The translations under genes were made by a program, and so were the position numbers. From Longimicrobiales bacterium (GTDB lineage: Bacteria > Gemmatimonadota > Gemmatimonadetes > Longimicrobiales > Gaopeijiaceae), in contig OX639991.1 in NCBI GenBank assembly GCA_951828585.1, positions 2,140,576-2,204,575 of the forward strand: a DNA stretch of 64,000 nt, given 5' to 3'. Under the pieces are notes generated by a model. That model was given only the letters and a program-made list of their open reading frames with translations. It searched no databases and had not been told where the DNA came from. Positions 20,843 to 29,754 of the stretch are shown in pieces; position 1 is the stretch's first letter; each line of letters begins with the position of its first letter.

Positions 20843-21684
20843 GCGTCGTCTACCTGAACGGCGGCTATCTGCCCGCTGACGAAGCGAAAATCTCGGTCAA
20901 CGACCGGGGATTCCTCTTCGGCGACGGCGTCTACGAGGTGACTCCGGCGTACCACGGTCGCCTCTTCCGCTGGGCGCAGCATCGGACGCGCATGCGGAAG
21001 GGGTTGGCCGCGCTCGGGATCGACTACGACGCAGCCGCGCTGGAAGCGGTGAAACAGGGACTGCTGGTCAGGAACGGCTTGGAAGATGTCCCCGTGGCGT
21101 ACATCTACGTGCAGGTGACCCGGGGTATCGCGCCCCGGACCCACGCCTTCCCCAACCCCCCCGCACCCCCCTCCGTGTACGGCTTCGCCAACCAGTACAT
21201 CCGCCCCGCGCGCGAGGTGTGGGAGCGCGGCTACCGGGCGATCACCGTCCCCGACCAGCGCTGGGCCCTGGCCGAGATCAAGGCCATCGCGCTGCTGCCC
21301 AACTGTCTCGCGCAACAGGCCGCGGTGGAGGCGGGGGTGAGCGACGCGATCTTCGTGCGCGACGGGATGGCGCTGGAGGGCTCGCACAACAACCTGTTCG
21401 CGGTCTTCGACGGGGTGGTCACGACGGCGCCCCGGACGAACTACATCCTGCATGGGGTTACGCGCGATCTCATGCTCGAGCTGGCCGGGGAGCTGGGTCT
21501 GCCCGTCGAGGAGCGGGCGATTCCGCTGGCCGAGCTTTACCGCGCCGACGAGGTGTTCTTCACGGGGACCACGACCGAGGTGCGGCCCTCGGTGGAGGTG
21601 GACGGGAAGGTGATCGGGGATGGAAGGGTGGGGGGGGTGGCGCGGGGGCTGTATGATGCGTTTTTGAGGGTGACGGGGAGCTGA
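20839..21684 (+). CDS. dat: D-amino-acid aminotransferase (class IV, PLP-dependent)
   Basis: This 281-residue protein has the fold-type IV aminotransferase hallmarks: NDRGFLFGDGVYEV near residue 27, the PLP-lysine region EIKAIALLPNCLAQQAA at about residue 147, EGSHNNLFAVFDG, and the C-terminal GTTTEVRPSVEVDGK. Among class IV enzymes these patterns fit D-alanine aminotransferase better than the branched-chain enzyme or aminodeoxychorismate lyase. It would make D-glutamate or D-alanine for peptidoglycan. The GTG start at 20839 overlaps the pspA stop. Confidence 0.88.
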   Translation: MSVVYLNGGYLPADEAKISVNDRGFLFGDGVYEVTPAYHGRLFRWAQHRTRMRKGLAALGIDYDAAALEAVKQGLLVRNGLEDVPVAYIYVQVTRGIAPRTHAFPNPPAPPSVYGFANQYIRPAREVWERGYRAITVPDQRWALAEIKAIALLPNCLAQQAAVEAGVSDAIFVRDGMALEGSHNNLFAVFDGVVTTAPRTNYILHGVTRDLMLELAGELGLPVEERAIPLAELYRADEVFFTGTTTEVRPSVEVDGKVIGDGRVGGVARGLYDAFLRVTGS

Positions 21685-21730
21685 GGAGGGCTCGTGGGTC
21701 TCCGACGCCTCGACTGCTGGGCAGGTTAGA

Positions 21731-24427
21731 TTGATCGACATGATCAGTGGACTGTCGCGGCTGCCTGTGGGAGCGGTGTTCCACCGGTGCGCGCTCCAGG
21801 TGAACCCGTTTGAGTACGCCCGCAAGTTCCGAGGAATCAAGTCTCCGGGGGACGCCGGGTCCCACGCGCGTCAGGTGGTTGCGAAGGCGTCGGAACTCGA
21901 CATCTCCGTACTTGCGATCACGAATCACAACGACTTCCAGGGGGTCGGCCCCTTCCGCCAAGCGGCCGAGGGTCACGAGATCACGATCTTCCCCGGATTC
22001 GAGGTGTCCTCCTCCGAGGGAATCCACGTCCTGTGCGTCTATGCACCCGAGACGGAAGAGGACCACTTGGCGCGGTTCCTGGGCGAGCTGGGGATCCGGG
22101 AACCGGGGTCGTCCTCCACATTGTCGGACAAGACCTTCGTTGACGTCCTGGCGACAGTCCGGGATCAGGGAGGAATCGCCATCGCGGCCCATGTAACGAG
22201 CGATAACGGTCTAATGGAGGTCCTCAGCGGGCAGGCGCGGATCAAGGCCTGGCGCAGCCCGGATCTGCTCGCCGTTCAGATTCCGAAAACGGTAGACGAG
22301 CTCCATCGGTCGGTCCGGACCATCGTTCGGAACGAGAATCCCCAGTACAGACGCTCGGGAACTGCTGGTGAAGGCCTGGCTGTGGCCCCGGTCAACGCCA
22401 AGGATGTCGTAGGACCCGAGGACCTTGGGGATCGTGGCGCTACCTGCCTGATCAAGATGTCTCGAATTGGTATCGAGGGTCTGAGGCAGGCGTTCCTGGA
22501 TCCGGGCTCGCGCATCGAGCTGAATCCCGAAAACGCCGATGTGGAGCCGGGAAACCATGCCGAAATGCTGGGAATGGCCTGGGAAGGGGGGTTTCTCGAC
22601 GGAACGAAGATGCGCCTGAATCCCAATCTCAACGTGCTGATCGGGGGAAGAGGCGCCGGGAAGTCCACGGTGATCGAGAGCCTCCGCTACGTATTGGGAC
22701 TGAATCCCATCGGCGAGGATGCATCGAATACCCACCAGGGGATCGTGCACAACGTGCTCCAGAGTGGGACCAGGATATCGCTTCTGGTGCGGACCCATGA
22801 ACCGGCAAGGCAAGACTACCTGATCGAACGTACGGTTCCGAACCCGCCGATCGTCCGGGATCGGGACGGCGCCATGTCGAACCGGCTTCCGCAGGACATT
22901 CTCCCACGCGTCGAGATCTACGGTCAGCACGAGATCGCCCAACTAACCCGGAGTGCCGTACAACGCACTCGCCTCCTGGACCGTTTTGTCGAGCAGGACG
23001 CGTCATTGGTGAGAAGGAAAGCCGAGATTCGGCGAGGCCTGGAAAGAACCCGAGGGTCGATCTTGGAGGTGCGACGCGAACTGGTTGACCTGGAAGAGCG
23101 GTTGGCGGCACTTCCGGGGCTGGAAGAGACGCTCGAGCAGTACCGCAACGCCGGACTGGAAGAACGACTGCGCGAACGCAGTCTCCTGGTTCGTGAACAG
23201 CAGGTTCTCGACTCGATCACGGACCGACTGGAACCACTTCGTGAGGCCCTGGAGAATCTCCGGCAGGAACTGCCTTTGGACTTGGCTTTCCTGTCCCCGG
23301 GAGCACTCGGTGGCCTTCCCGGTAAGGACATTCTGGCACTTGGGAATCAGGTCTTGGAGATACTGAACACCGACCTGCTGGAGTTGGTTGGTGGGTTCAA
23401 GGGTGCTTTGGACAGGGCAGATCAGAGTATCGCGGAGATGAGGATCCAGTGGGAAGAGCGTCGCCGCAAGGTTCAGGAGGCGTACGAGGCCCTTCTCCGT
23501 GAACTCAAGCGATCTGCAGTACATGGGCAAGAGTTCATTAATCTCCAGAGCATGATTGAGCGCCTTCGCCCACTTCGCGGGGAGGAGTCTTTGGCTAGAC
23601 GAGCAGAAGCGGAAGCAACCGGGCGGCGTCGAACGCTGCTGAAGGAATGGGAAGAACTGAAGGCTGAGGAGTTTCGTTTGTTTCGCCGGGCTGCCAAAGC
23701 GGTGTCCGAGCGACTCGAAGGTCGAATCCAGGTCAAAGTTGTAGCTGCGGGTGATCGGAAGCAACTCGTCGATTTGCTCCGCGAAGAGATCGGCGGCAAC
23801 CTTGCGAAGACCATCGAAGTCCTCGAATCCACGCCAGACCTTTCCCTTCTGGATCTGGCGGATGCCTGCCGCGAGGGACCCGATGCGATTCTGGCAAAGT
23901 ACGAGACCACCCCGAAGCAGGCGGACCTGTTGGCGAATGCCTCATCGGAAACCCTGATGCACGTCGAAGAACTCGACCTGCTCCATACCACCGAGATCCA
24001 GCTGAATCTTGCTCCGGAGGGCAGAACGCCATCGTGGCGTGAACTGGAAGACCTCTCGACTGGCCAAAAGGCGACTGCAGTGTTGCTCCTTCTTCTCCTC
24101 GAGTCCGATGCCCCGCTGATCGTAGACCAACCCGAGGACGACCTGGACAATCGCTTCATTACTGAAGGGATCGTTCCCCGGATGCGCGCGGAAAAGCGAG
24201 GCCGACAGTTCATTTTTTCGACTCACAATGCCAATATCCCCGTTCTTGGGGACGCTGAGCTGATCCTGGGCCTCACTCCGGTCGGCGAGGCCGAAGAGGG
24301 AAGAGCCGCGATTAGCAGGCAACACATGGGTTCAATCGACGACGAAGAGGTGCGAAAGCTCATCGAGGACCTGCTCGAAGGCGGGAAGGACGCTTTCGAG
24401 ACGAGGCGGCACAAGTACGGGTCTTAG
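21731..24427 (+). CDS. PHP-domain SMC-like ATPase (TrlF-like)
   Basis: This 898-residue protein combines an N-terminal PHP phosphoesterase-like domain (about residues 15-250) with an SMC/RecN-type ATPase. PHP motifs include AITNHNDFQGV, FPGFEVSSSEGIHVL and AIAAHV. The usual first HxH pair appears only as FHRCALQ. The ATPase has Walker A GGRGAGKST at about 305, a split coiled-coil region (about 420-720), the signature LSTGQKATAV and Walker B PLIVDQPEDDLD at about 795, and a C-terminal STHNANIPV switch. TrlF-type proteins are linked to tRNA-targeting or phage-defence loci; the role here is inferred. The region is less GC-rich than its neighbours, suggesting transfer. Confidence 0.8.
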   Translation: MIDMISGLSRLPVGAVFHRCALQVNPFEYARKFRGIKSPGDAGSHARQVVAKASELDISVLAITNHNDFQGVGPFRQAAEGHEITIFPGFEVSSSEGIHVLCVYAPETEEDHLARFLGELGIREPGSSSTLSDKTFVDVLATVRDQGGIAIAAHVTSDNGLMEVLSGQARIKAWRSPDLLAVQIPKTVDELHRSVRTIVRNENPQYRRSGTAGEGLAVAPVNAKDVVGPEDLGDRGATCLIKMSRIGIEGLRQAFLDPGSRIELNPENADVEPGNHAEMLGMAWEGGFLDGTKMRLNPNLNVLIGGRGAGKSTVIESLRYVLGLNPIGEDASNTHQGIVHNVLQSGTRISLLVRTHEPARQDYLIERTVPNPPIVRDRDGAMSNRLPQDILPRVEIYGQHEIAQLTRSAVQRTRLLDRFVEQDASLVRRKAEIRRGLERTRGSILEVRRELVDLEERLAALPGLEETLEQYRNAGLEERLRERSLLVREQQVLDSITDRLEPLREALENLRQELPLDLAFLSPGALGGLPGKDILALGNQVLEILNTDLLELVGGFKGALDRADQSIAEMRIQWEERRRKVQEAYEALLRELKRSAVHGQEFINLQSMIERLRPLRGEESLARRAEAEATGRRRTLLKEWEELKAEEFRLFRRAAKAVSERLEGRIQVKVVAAGDRKQLVDLLREEIGGNLAKTIEVLESTPDLSLLDLADACREGPDAILAKYETTPKQADLLANASSETLMHVEELDLLHTTEIQLNLAPEGRTPSWRELEDLSTGQKATAVLLLLLLESDAPLIVDQPEDDLDNRFITEGIVPRMRAEKRGRQFIFSTHNANIPVLGDAELILGLTPVGEAEEGRAAISRQHMGSIDDEEVRKLIEDLLEGGKDAFETRRHKYGS

Positions 24428-24440
24428 GGGTGCCGCGCAG

Positions 24441-25664
24441 ATGACCAGAGCCGAACTGATCGAGTTGATCCGGAACGACGAGACGTCGGGGGTCGAATTC
24501 AAACGGGACGATATCTCGGCGACCAAATTGGCTTCCGAGATGGTCGCTCTGCTCAATCTGAGAGGCGGCCATATTCTTCTGGGCGTTGAGGAGGACCAGA
24601 CCGTGAGCGGCCTGACGCGCGACCCGAGGAAGGCCGAGGAATGGGTTATGGAAGTCGCGCGCGTCCATATCCAGCCGGCAACCATACCCTATTGGGAGAC
24701 CGTGCGATGGGATGCCGACACGATTGTGGGCATCGTGTCGCTTTCCGAGGATGCACCGGACAAGCCCTACAAGGTCAAGAAGGGTTCGGCGTGGGTCACC
24801 AAGGTTAGAGTCGGGACCACTACGCGCGATGCGACCCGCGAGGAGGAAGCACGTCTCTATCAACAGTCGGGGCGCATTGAGTATGGCCTGAAACCGGTTC
24901 AGGGCGCGGAAGCCACGATTCTCGACCATCGGCGGCTAGAGGACTATTTCAAACGCGTGTTGGGGTGGAAGCCATTCGGCGATCCAGAGTCCGAGGAATG
25001 GAGAACGCAGCTCGTCAATCTGGATCTGGCGGTCAGGAGACACCAGCGCACCGCGCCCACCGTGAACGGAGTGCTGCTCTTTGGCAGCAACCCGAAGCGG
25101 TTCGTCCCACAATCCGGCATTCGGGCCATCTGCTACACCGGAGAAGAGCCCGACTACGCGACCCGTGCGGACGAGGACTTGAGGGGGCCACTCGCACCCC
25201 TTCTCGACCGTGGTGGAGGAGCCTTGTTGGAGCCAGGCCTTGTGGACCAGGCCTGGGATTTCGTGCGGCGGAACACGGCACCCGCGGCGCGTATGGAAGG
25301 GCTTCGCCGCGCGGACCGCTGGGAGTATCCGAAGAGCGTGATACGGGAGGTGGTGACCAACGCCCTCGTCCACCGCGACTACAGCATCGTCGGCACCGAC
25401 ATTTCGCTGACCATCTATTCGAATCGACTGGAAGTCACCAGCCCCGGGCGGCTGCCCAATACGGTAACGCCGGAGGGCATGAGGTCGGGAATGCGCTACG
25501 CTCGCAACCAGACCCTGGTCAACGTCATGCGGGACTACGGATATGTTGACGCACGGGGAATGGGGGTGCGAATCAAGATCATTCCGGGGATGCGGGAACA
25601 CAACGGAACGGAACCGGATCTGATTGAGGACGACTACCGTTTCACGGTTCGACTTTGGAAGTAG
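24441..25664 (+). CDS. AlbA_2/Schlafen-like domain protein with GHKL-type ATP-binding C-terminus
   Basis: This 407-residue protein begins with an AlbA_2 (Schlafen-like) domain: ETSGVEFKRDD at about residue 15, ALLNLRGGHILLGVEED, and a helical stretch to about residue 150. The C-terminal part carries EVVTNALVHRDYS and DISLTIYSNRLEVTSPG, the pattern of the HATPase_c_4 domain that often follows AlbA_2 in COG2865 proteins, usually called transcriptional regulators. It begins 13 bases after the PHP-ATPase gene, so the two form an operon. The pair may be a defence module in which the AlbA_2 protein acts on nucleic acid (inference). Confidence 0.82.
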   Translation: MTRAELIELIRNDETSGVEFKRDDISATKLASEMVALLNLRGGHILLGVEEDQTVSGLTRDPRKAEEWVMEVARVHIQPATIPYWETVRWDADTIVGIVSLSEDAPDKPYKVKKGSAWVTKVRVGTTTRDATREEEARLYQQSGRIEYGLKPVQGAEATILDHRRLEDYFKRVLGWKPFGDPESEEWRTQLVNLDLAVRRHQRTAPTVNGVLLFGSNPKRFVPQSGIRAICYTGEEPDYATRADEDLRGPLAPLLDRGGGALLEPGLVDQAWDFVRRNTAPAARMEGLRRADRWEYPKSVIREVVTNALVHRDYSIVGTDISLTIYSNRLEVTSPGRLPNTVTPEGMRSGMRYARNQTLVNVMRDYGYVDARGMGVRIKIIPGMREHNGTEPDLIEDDYRFTVRLWK

Positions 25665-25681
25665 GGGATTACTTCACCCCC

Positions 25682-27052
25682 TCACCGGTACAGCAGATAC
25701 CCCTCGCGCCGTGCCAGGTAGTCCCCCAGCCCCGCCCCCCACCCCTCCTTCAACTCCCCATACGACGCCCCTTCATCCAGCGCCGCCCGCAGCTCATCCG
25801 TCCCGGCGAGCCGGTCGAAGTGCCCCTCCCGCCAACTCCACCGATCCCCCGACATGGCCCTGATCTCGACCAGCAGCGCCAACGCCGCCAGCGTCGGGTC
25901 GTAGTCCGCGCCTTCGGCCACCAGCCGCACACCGCCGACCTCCTCCCTCCCGAACTTCCCGTCCCCGGGCTCCCGCGGGGTAAACCGCACCGGCAAGAAC
26001 CGCACATCCGACACCCCGAGCGCCGCCAGCCGCGCCGCCAACTCCTCCCCATCCAGCCACGGCGCCCCCACCTGCTGGAACGCAATCTCCGTCCCCCGTC
26101 CCACCGAGATCGGCGTCCCTTCGAAGAGGCAGGTGCCGGGGTAGTGCAGCGCGCTCTCTACCGACGGCATGTTCGGCGACGGCGCGATCCACGGGATTCC
26201 GGTGTCCTCGTACGGCATGGTCCGCTCCCAGCCGTCGGCGACCGCGACGCTCAGTTCCACCTCCACGCCGAACTCGCCCACCGCCATGCGCGCGAACTCG
26301 CCGGCCGTGAGACCGTGCCGCATCGGCATCGGGTAGAGGCCGACGAAGCTCGCGAAATCCGGGTCGAGCACGTTGCCCTGCACAGGATCGCCGCCGATCG
26401 GGTTGGGGCGGTCGAGGACCACGAAGGGGATGCCGTGCTCGCCGGCGGCCTCCATGGAGAGCGCCATGGTGGACAGGTAGGTGTAGTAGCGCGTGCCGAT
26501 GTCCTGGATGTCGAAGAGGAGGACCTCGATGCCGTCGAGCATCTCGGTTGTCGGCGCGCGGGTCGATCCGTAGAGGGAGTGGATCGGCAGCCCGGTGCGC
26601 TCGTCCACGCCGCCCTCGACGCGGACTCCCGCCTCGGCGCGGCCGCGGATGCCATGCTCGGGGGAGAAGAGGGCGACGAGATCGACATCGGGGTGGTTGG
26701 CCAGCAGGTCGATCGAGGGGGTGCCGTTGCGGTCCCGGCCGGTGTGGTTGGTGATGAGGGCGACGGGGCGGCCGCGGACGAGGGAGAGGGAATCGGTGAG
26801 GAGGACTTCGATGCCGGGGCGGACGGTGGGGGTGGGGGACCGCGACGGGGTGGGCTCGACATCGGCGTGGAAGGCGGGCCGGCCCTCGCCGACTTCGCTG
26901 CTGGTGGCGCGCAGTGCGGGTGCTCCATCGGCGTCGCCGCCGGGTGAGCAGGCGGCGGCGAGGACAAGCAGGCCGGCGAGGGAGAGTGGCGCGGCTGGCG
27001 CACCGCACGGACGGCCGGGAGCGCGGGAGCGGGAGTGTGGGGGTGGAGTCAC
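25682..27052 (-). CDS. namZ: NamZ-like exo-beta-N-acetylmuramidase lipoprotein (DUF1343, GH171)
   Basis: This 456-residue protein has a signal peptide with lipobox LAAAC, a Pro/Thr-rich linker and a DUF1343 domain from about residue 75: RPVALITNHTGRDRNG, LFSPEHGIRG, VLLFDIQDIGTRYYTYL, VLDRPNPIGG and the C-terminal PSVESALHYPGTCLFEGT. DUF1343 proteins of the NamZ type remove MurNAc from the non-reducing end of peptidoglycan chains. The GH3 enzymes about 8 kb downstream would act on the same material. It is convergent with, and only 17 bases from, the AlbA_2 gene. Confidence 0.88.
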   Translation of the reverse strand: MTPPPHSRSRAPGRPCGAPAAPLSLAGLLVLAAACSPGGDADGAPALRATSSEVGEGRPAFHADVEPTPSRSPTPTVRPGIEVLLTDSLSLVRGRPVALITNHTGRDRNGTPSIDLLANHPDVDLVALFSPEHGIRGRAEAGVRVEGGVDERTGLPIHSLYGSTRAPTTEMLDGIEVLLFDIQDIGTRYYTYLSTMALSMEAAGEHGIPFVVLDRPNPIGGDPVQGNVLDPDFASFVGLYPMPMRHGLTAGEFARMAVGEFGVEVELSVAVADGWERTMPYEDTGIPWIAPSPNMPSVESALHYPGTCLFEGTPISVGRGTEIAFQQVGAPWLDGEELAARLAALGVSDVRFLPVRFTPREPGDGKFGREEVGGVRLVAEGADYDPTLAALALLVEIRAMSGDRWSWREGHFDRLAGTDELRAALDEGASYGELKEGWGAGLGDYLARREGYLLYR

Positions 27053-27204
27053 TGGGTTGCTTCATGTGGAGCGGGAGGGGGGAGGAAGACCAAGCCTCCT
27101 GGATCCCCGAACCTCGGTGCACACCTGGTTCGACAAGACTTCCTCAAGGTAGCGCCGGATCGGGTGGGTCCACAGGTCCGGGCATTCGCTGTAACGGCGC
27201 TGAG

Positions 27205-27361
27205 GTGCCCTTGAGCAGCTCTTATTGGGACTCGCTCCTGAGTGGCCACCGGGAAATCTGATTGACGGTCGTGACCATTCACACCATAGTGGTTTCCACA
27301 TAGCCGTGGCGTCCCGCGTTACGGCGGGGTTACTCACTCTCAGGACGAGAGGAAACCTGAC
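27205..27361 (+). promoter_or_regulatory. Repeated leader element, copy A
   Basis: About 150 bases directly upstream of ATG 27362 recur almost unchanged at 33229-33402 and in diverged form at 29485-29754. The 3' part starts with GGTTTCC (27291-27297) and ends with GGAAACC (27351-27357), a perfect 7-bp inverted repeat enclosing about 53 bases with a CCCGC/GCGGG hairpin. GGAAACC lies just before the ATG and overlaps the AGAGGA Shine-Dalgarno-like sequence, so pairing would hide the ribosome-binding site. This looks like a structured 5' leader. I recognise no known riboswitch. Confidence 0.6.
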
Positions 27362-28456
27362 ATGCGATGTCGCCGCCTCAGCCGCCGCCGTGGCCGGGGA
27401 TGGAACTCGGCGAGCCCCTTCGCGTTCTTGGCCTTGACGTCCTTGGCGTGGCCGCCGCTCACCCCCCCCATCGCCGCCCAGGAGCCCGATTCGGTGGAGG
27501 TGACCGTTGCGGTGCGCGATGCCGGGACCACCGAGGCCTTGGCCGGGGTGGTGATCGAGCTGTCGGGCCTGCGGGAGCGGCATGTCACGGGCGATGACGG
27601 GACGGTGACCTTCGACGTGCCGGCCGGGCGGTACCGGCTCACCGTTCGGAAGAGCGGCTACGCAACCATCGAAAGAACCATCGAAGACGACCTTCCGGTT
27701 GCGCGGGCGATCAGGACCATCGTCATGATGCGCAGGCCGGTCGAACATGAACTGAGCGCTCCCGCGTCGCTGTTGGTGCAGGTAACGGAATTCGGATCGG
27801 AGCGCCCGATCGAGGCGGCGGAGGTTTCGCTTGTCAACGGGTCCGCGCGGCAGCTCACCAACGCGCGGGGGATGGCCAGGTTCGGTGATCTGCGGCGGTC
27901 GCCGGTGGAGGTCTCGGTCCGGGGAATCGGCTACGCCACGCGCACGGAGCCGGTCCTCCTGGAGGCGGGGCGCACGACACTGGCGAAGGTCGCGATGACG
28001 GTGGAGGCCGTGGCCCTGGCACCCCTGGAGGTGGTGGCTCGCTCACGGTTCCTGGAAAAGAAGGGAGTGTACTGGCGGATCGATCACGACAGGGTGACGC
28101 ATCTGTTCGACTCGGACGATCTCATCGAACGCATGCGCGAGCGCGGCTCGCCGCTCCTGAGTCATGCGTTTACGAGGTTGCCCGGCCTCTATGTGGGGTA
28201 TTATGGGGGCGCGCCGTTCTTTTTGGGGAGCAGAAGGTGTGAAATCCCGTGGTACTGGGACGGGATCATGTTTGGGTCCCCGGAAGGGGGTTTCGACGAG
28301 ATTACGCCGGAGGCCGTTTTACTGGTCGAGGTCTACACGGGCCCGCGCACGCCCAGGCGCTTCCAGCGCTGGCCGGGGGATCTCAACGATTGCGGTGCCA
28401 TCCTCTTCTGGTCCAAGAACCGTGGCAATCGGACCGGGAAGGGCGGGGAGGGGTAG
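27362..28456 (+). CDS. Secreted protein with two carboxypeptidase-regulatory-like domains, copy A (in frame)
   Basis: This 364-residue protein has an arginine-rich start (MRCRRLSRRRGRG), a hydrophobic segment and likely cleavage after IAAQ. Two CarboxypepD_reg-type beta-sandwich domains follow (residues about 45-120, VTVAVRDAGTTEALAGVVIE, and 130-215, LLVQVTEFGSERPIEAAEV), then a region of about 150 residues that resembles a TonB-receptor plug start (LEVVARSRFLEKKG, GAILFWSKN). A run of eight C (27462-27469) lies in the signal-peptide codons and keeps this copy in frame. Copies at 31566 and 33403 are close paralogues. A role in surface binding or receptor assembly is inferred. Confidence 0.75.
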   Translation: MRCRRLSRRRGRGWNSASPFAFLALTSLAWPPLTPPIAAQEPDSVEVTVAVRDAGTTEALAGVVIELSGLRERHVTGDDGTVTFDVPAGRYRLTVRKSGYATIERTIEDDLPVARAIRTIVMMRRPVEHELSAPASLLVQVTEFGSERPIEAAEVSLVNGSARQLTNARGMARFGDLRRSPVEVSVRGIGYATRTEPVLLEAGRTTLAKVAMTVEAVALAPLEVVARSRFLEKKGVYWRIDHDRVTHLFDSDDLIERMRERGSPLLSHAFTRLPGLYVGYYGGAPFFLGSRRCEIPWYWDGIMFGSPEGGFDEITPEAVLLVEVYTGPRTPRRFQRWPGDLNDCGAILFWSKNRGNRTGKGGEG

Positions 28457-28551
28457 GAGCACCTGCCTGTCACGACCGTCCAACGGACCGCCGGATCAAC
28501 GTTCCACGAGGACCGCGGCCGAGATCGCCACCGAGGTCGCTTGGCTCCCGC

Positions 28552-28597
28552 TTGGTTCGGGTACCTCACGATGTTATGCTGTGTAACCGTAACACAG
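28552..28597 (+). promoter_or_regulatory. vapBC promoter with operator palindrome
   Basis: TTGGTT (28552-28557) and TATGCT (28575-28580) are spaced by 17 bases like a sigma-70 promoter. CTGTGT (28579-28584) and ACACAG (28592-28597) form an inverted repeat overlapping the end of the -10. This is the expected layout for autorepression by the downstream ribbon-helix-helix antitoxin. Confidence 0.5.
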
Positions 28598-28616
28598 AAA
28601 CTGCGAGACTGCATCA

Positions 28617-28946
28617 ATGCGAAACATCACCGTAGCCGTTGACGAGGAAACCCATCGCCTCGCCCGTATCCGCGCGGCGGAGCTGGACACGTCGGTGTCG
28701 GCGCTGGTACGTGAGTTTCTGCGGCGTATCGCACCCCGCGACGGGCAACGCGAGCGACCGGATCCTCAACCCCTCGAGTCCGCGCTAGAGCGCAGACGCA
28801 GGCTGTTCGACGAGGTCTTCGCCGACTTCGACGCGCGCGGCATTGGGCTGCGCATGGCAGACAACCTGCCGCGAGCGGAGCTCCACGACCGTTCGGCGAT
28901 CCGGTCCGAAGAGGATCCGGCCGGTCGCGCCGACATCGGCGGCTGA
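28617..28946 (+). CDS. vapB: VapB-type ribbon-helix-helix antitoxin
   Basis: The 109-residue protein starts MRNITVAVDEETHRLARIRAAELDTSVSALVREFLRRI, a typical Arc/CopG ribbon-helix-helix DNA-binding domain, then a charged C-terminal tail of about 60 residues that would bind the toxin. It is eight bases upstream of a PIN-domain gene. It should neutralise that toxin and repress the promoter at 28552-28597. No copy of this gene remains in the second, deleted vapC locus at 32.7 kb. Confidence 0.82.
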   Translation: MRNITVAVDEETHRLARIRAAELDTSVSALVREFLRRIAPRDGQRERPDPQPLESALERRRRLFDEVFADFDARGIGLRMADNLPRAELHDRSAIRSEEDPAGRADIGG

Positions 28947-28954
28947 TCGGCCAG

Positions 28955-29368
28955 GTGCGCTTCGTCGACACGAATGTGCTGCTCTACGCGGCGAGCATTC
29001 TCCCCGAAGAAGAGGCCAAGCGTCGTCGCGCGCGGGAACTCCTGGCGGAGCCGAATCTCGCCGTCTCGGTGCAGGTTCTGCAGGAGTTCTACCACCAGGC
29101 GACCCGCGCCACCCGACCCGGTCGACTCTCCGACGATGACGCCGCGCGCTTCCTCGATCCGGTGTGGGAGATGCGGGTGCAGGCCGTAACGCTCACCGTG
29201 TTCCGGGATGCCGTTGCGATTCGCCGCCGCTTCGGTCTTTCGTATTGGGATGCGGCAATCCTCGCCGCCGCCCGGACGCTCGGCTGCGACGCCGTCTACT
29301 CCGAGGACATTAGCGCGGAGCAGGACTACGGAGGGATTCGAGTCGTCAACCCCTTTGAATTGAATTGA
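28955..29368 (+). CDS. vapC: VapC-type PIN-domain ribonuclease toxin
   Basis: This 137-residue PIN-domain protein contains the acidic active-site residues in MRFVDTNVLLYA (Asp5), the glutamate of VLQEFYHQA, LSYWDAAILAAA (Asp near 104) and AVYSEDISAEQDYGGI (Asp near 121). VapC toxins cut tRNA or rRNA when freed from VapB. The start is GTG at 28955. A second, 5'-truncated copy at 32752-33098 is over 90% identical in DNA by eye. Confidence 0.88.
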   Translation: MRFVDTNVLLYAASILPEEEAKRRRARELLAEPNLAVSVQVLQEFYHQATRATRPGRLSDDDAARFLDPVWEMRVQAVTLTVFRDAVAIRRRFGLSYWDAAILAAARTLGCDAVYSEDISAEQDYGGIRVVNPFELN

Positions 29369-29484
29369 GTTGAGCACTCACTTGCCCCATAAGGCTGCCG
29401 ACCTGAAGCGGAATGCATTGGAGCCGTGAAGAAGCCGGCCACGTCCCGGAACGACAACCTGCCGGCCTCGGTTCCGTCGCGGGG

Positions 29485-29754
29485 GTGCCCTTGAGAGCGC
29501 TCTGTTGGGACTCGCTCCTGAGGGGCCACCGGGAAAACCGGGTGGGGAACAGGATGCCCAGTGTTTGCCGTACATGCAGTTAGGCCAAGCGAAAAGCTGC
29601 GCCGGTCCGGGGTTGCCAGGCGACTTCATCCATACGTCTCTTGACAGAAACTCCTTGCCGGTCGTGACCATGAGGACCATGATGGTTTCCACATAGCCGT
29701 GGCACCCCGTGTCACGGCGTGGTTACCCACCCTCAAGACGAGAGGAAACCTGAG
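29485..29754 (+). promoter_or_regulatory. Repeated leader element, copy B (diverged)
   Basis: The first part (29485-29520) and the 3' part (29684-29754) match leaders A and C, with about 100 unrelated bases between. GGTTTCC (29684-29690) and GGAAACC (29744-29750) are conserved, while the enclosed bases differ at several positions (for example CCCCGTG and CACGGCG). The palindrome AGAGCGCTCT lies near 29492-29501. It stands directly before ATG 29755. The gap from vapC (29369) holds no other gene. Confidence 0.55.
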
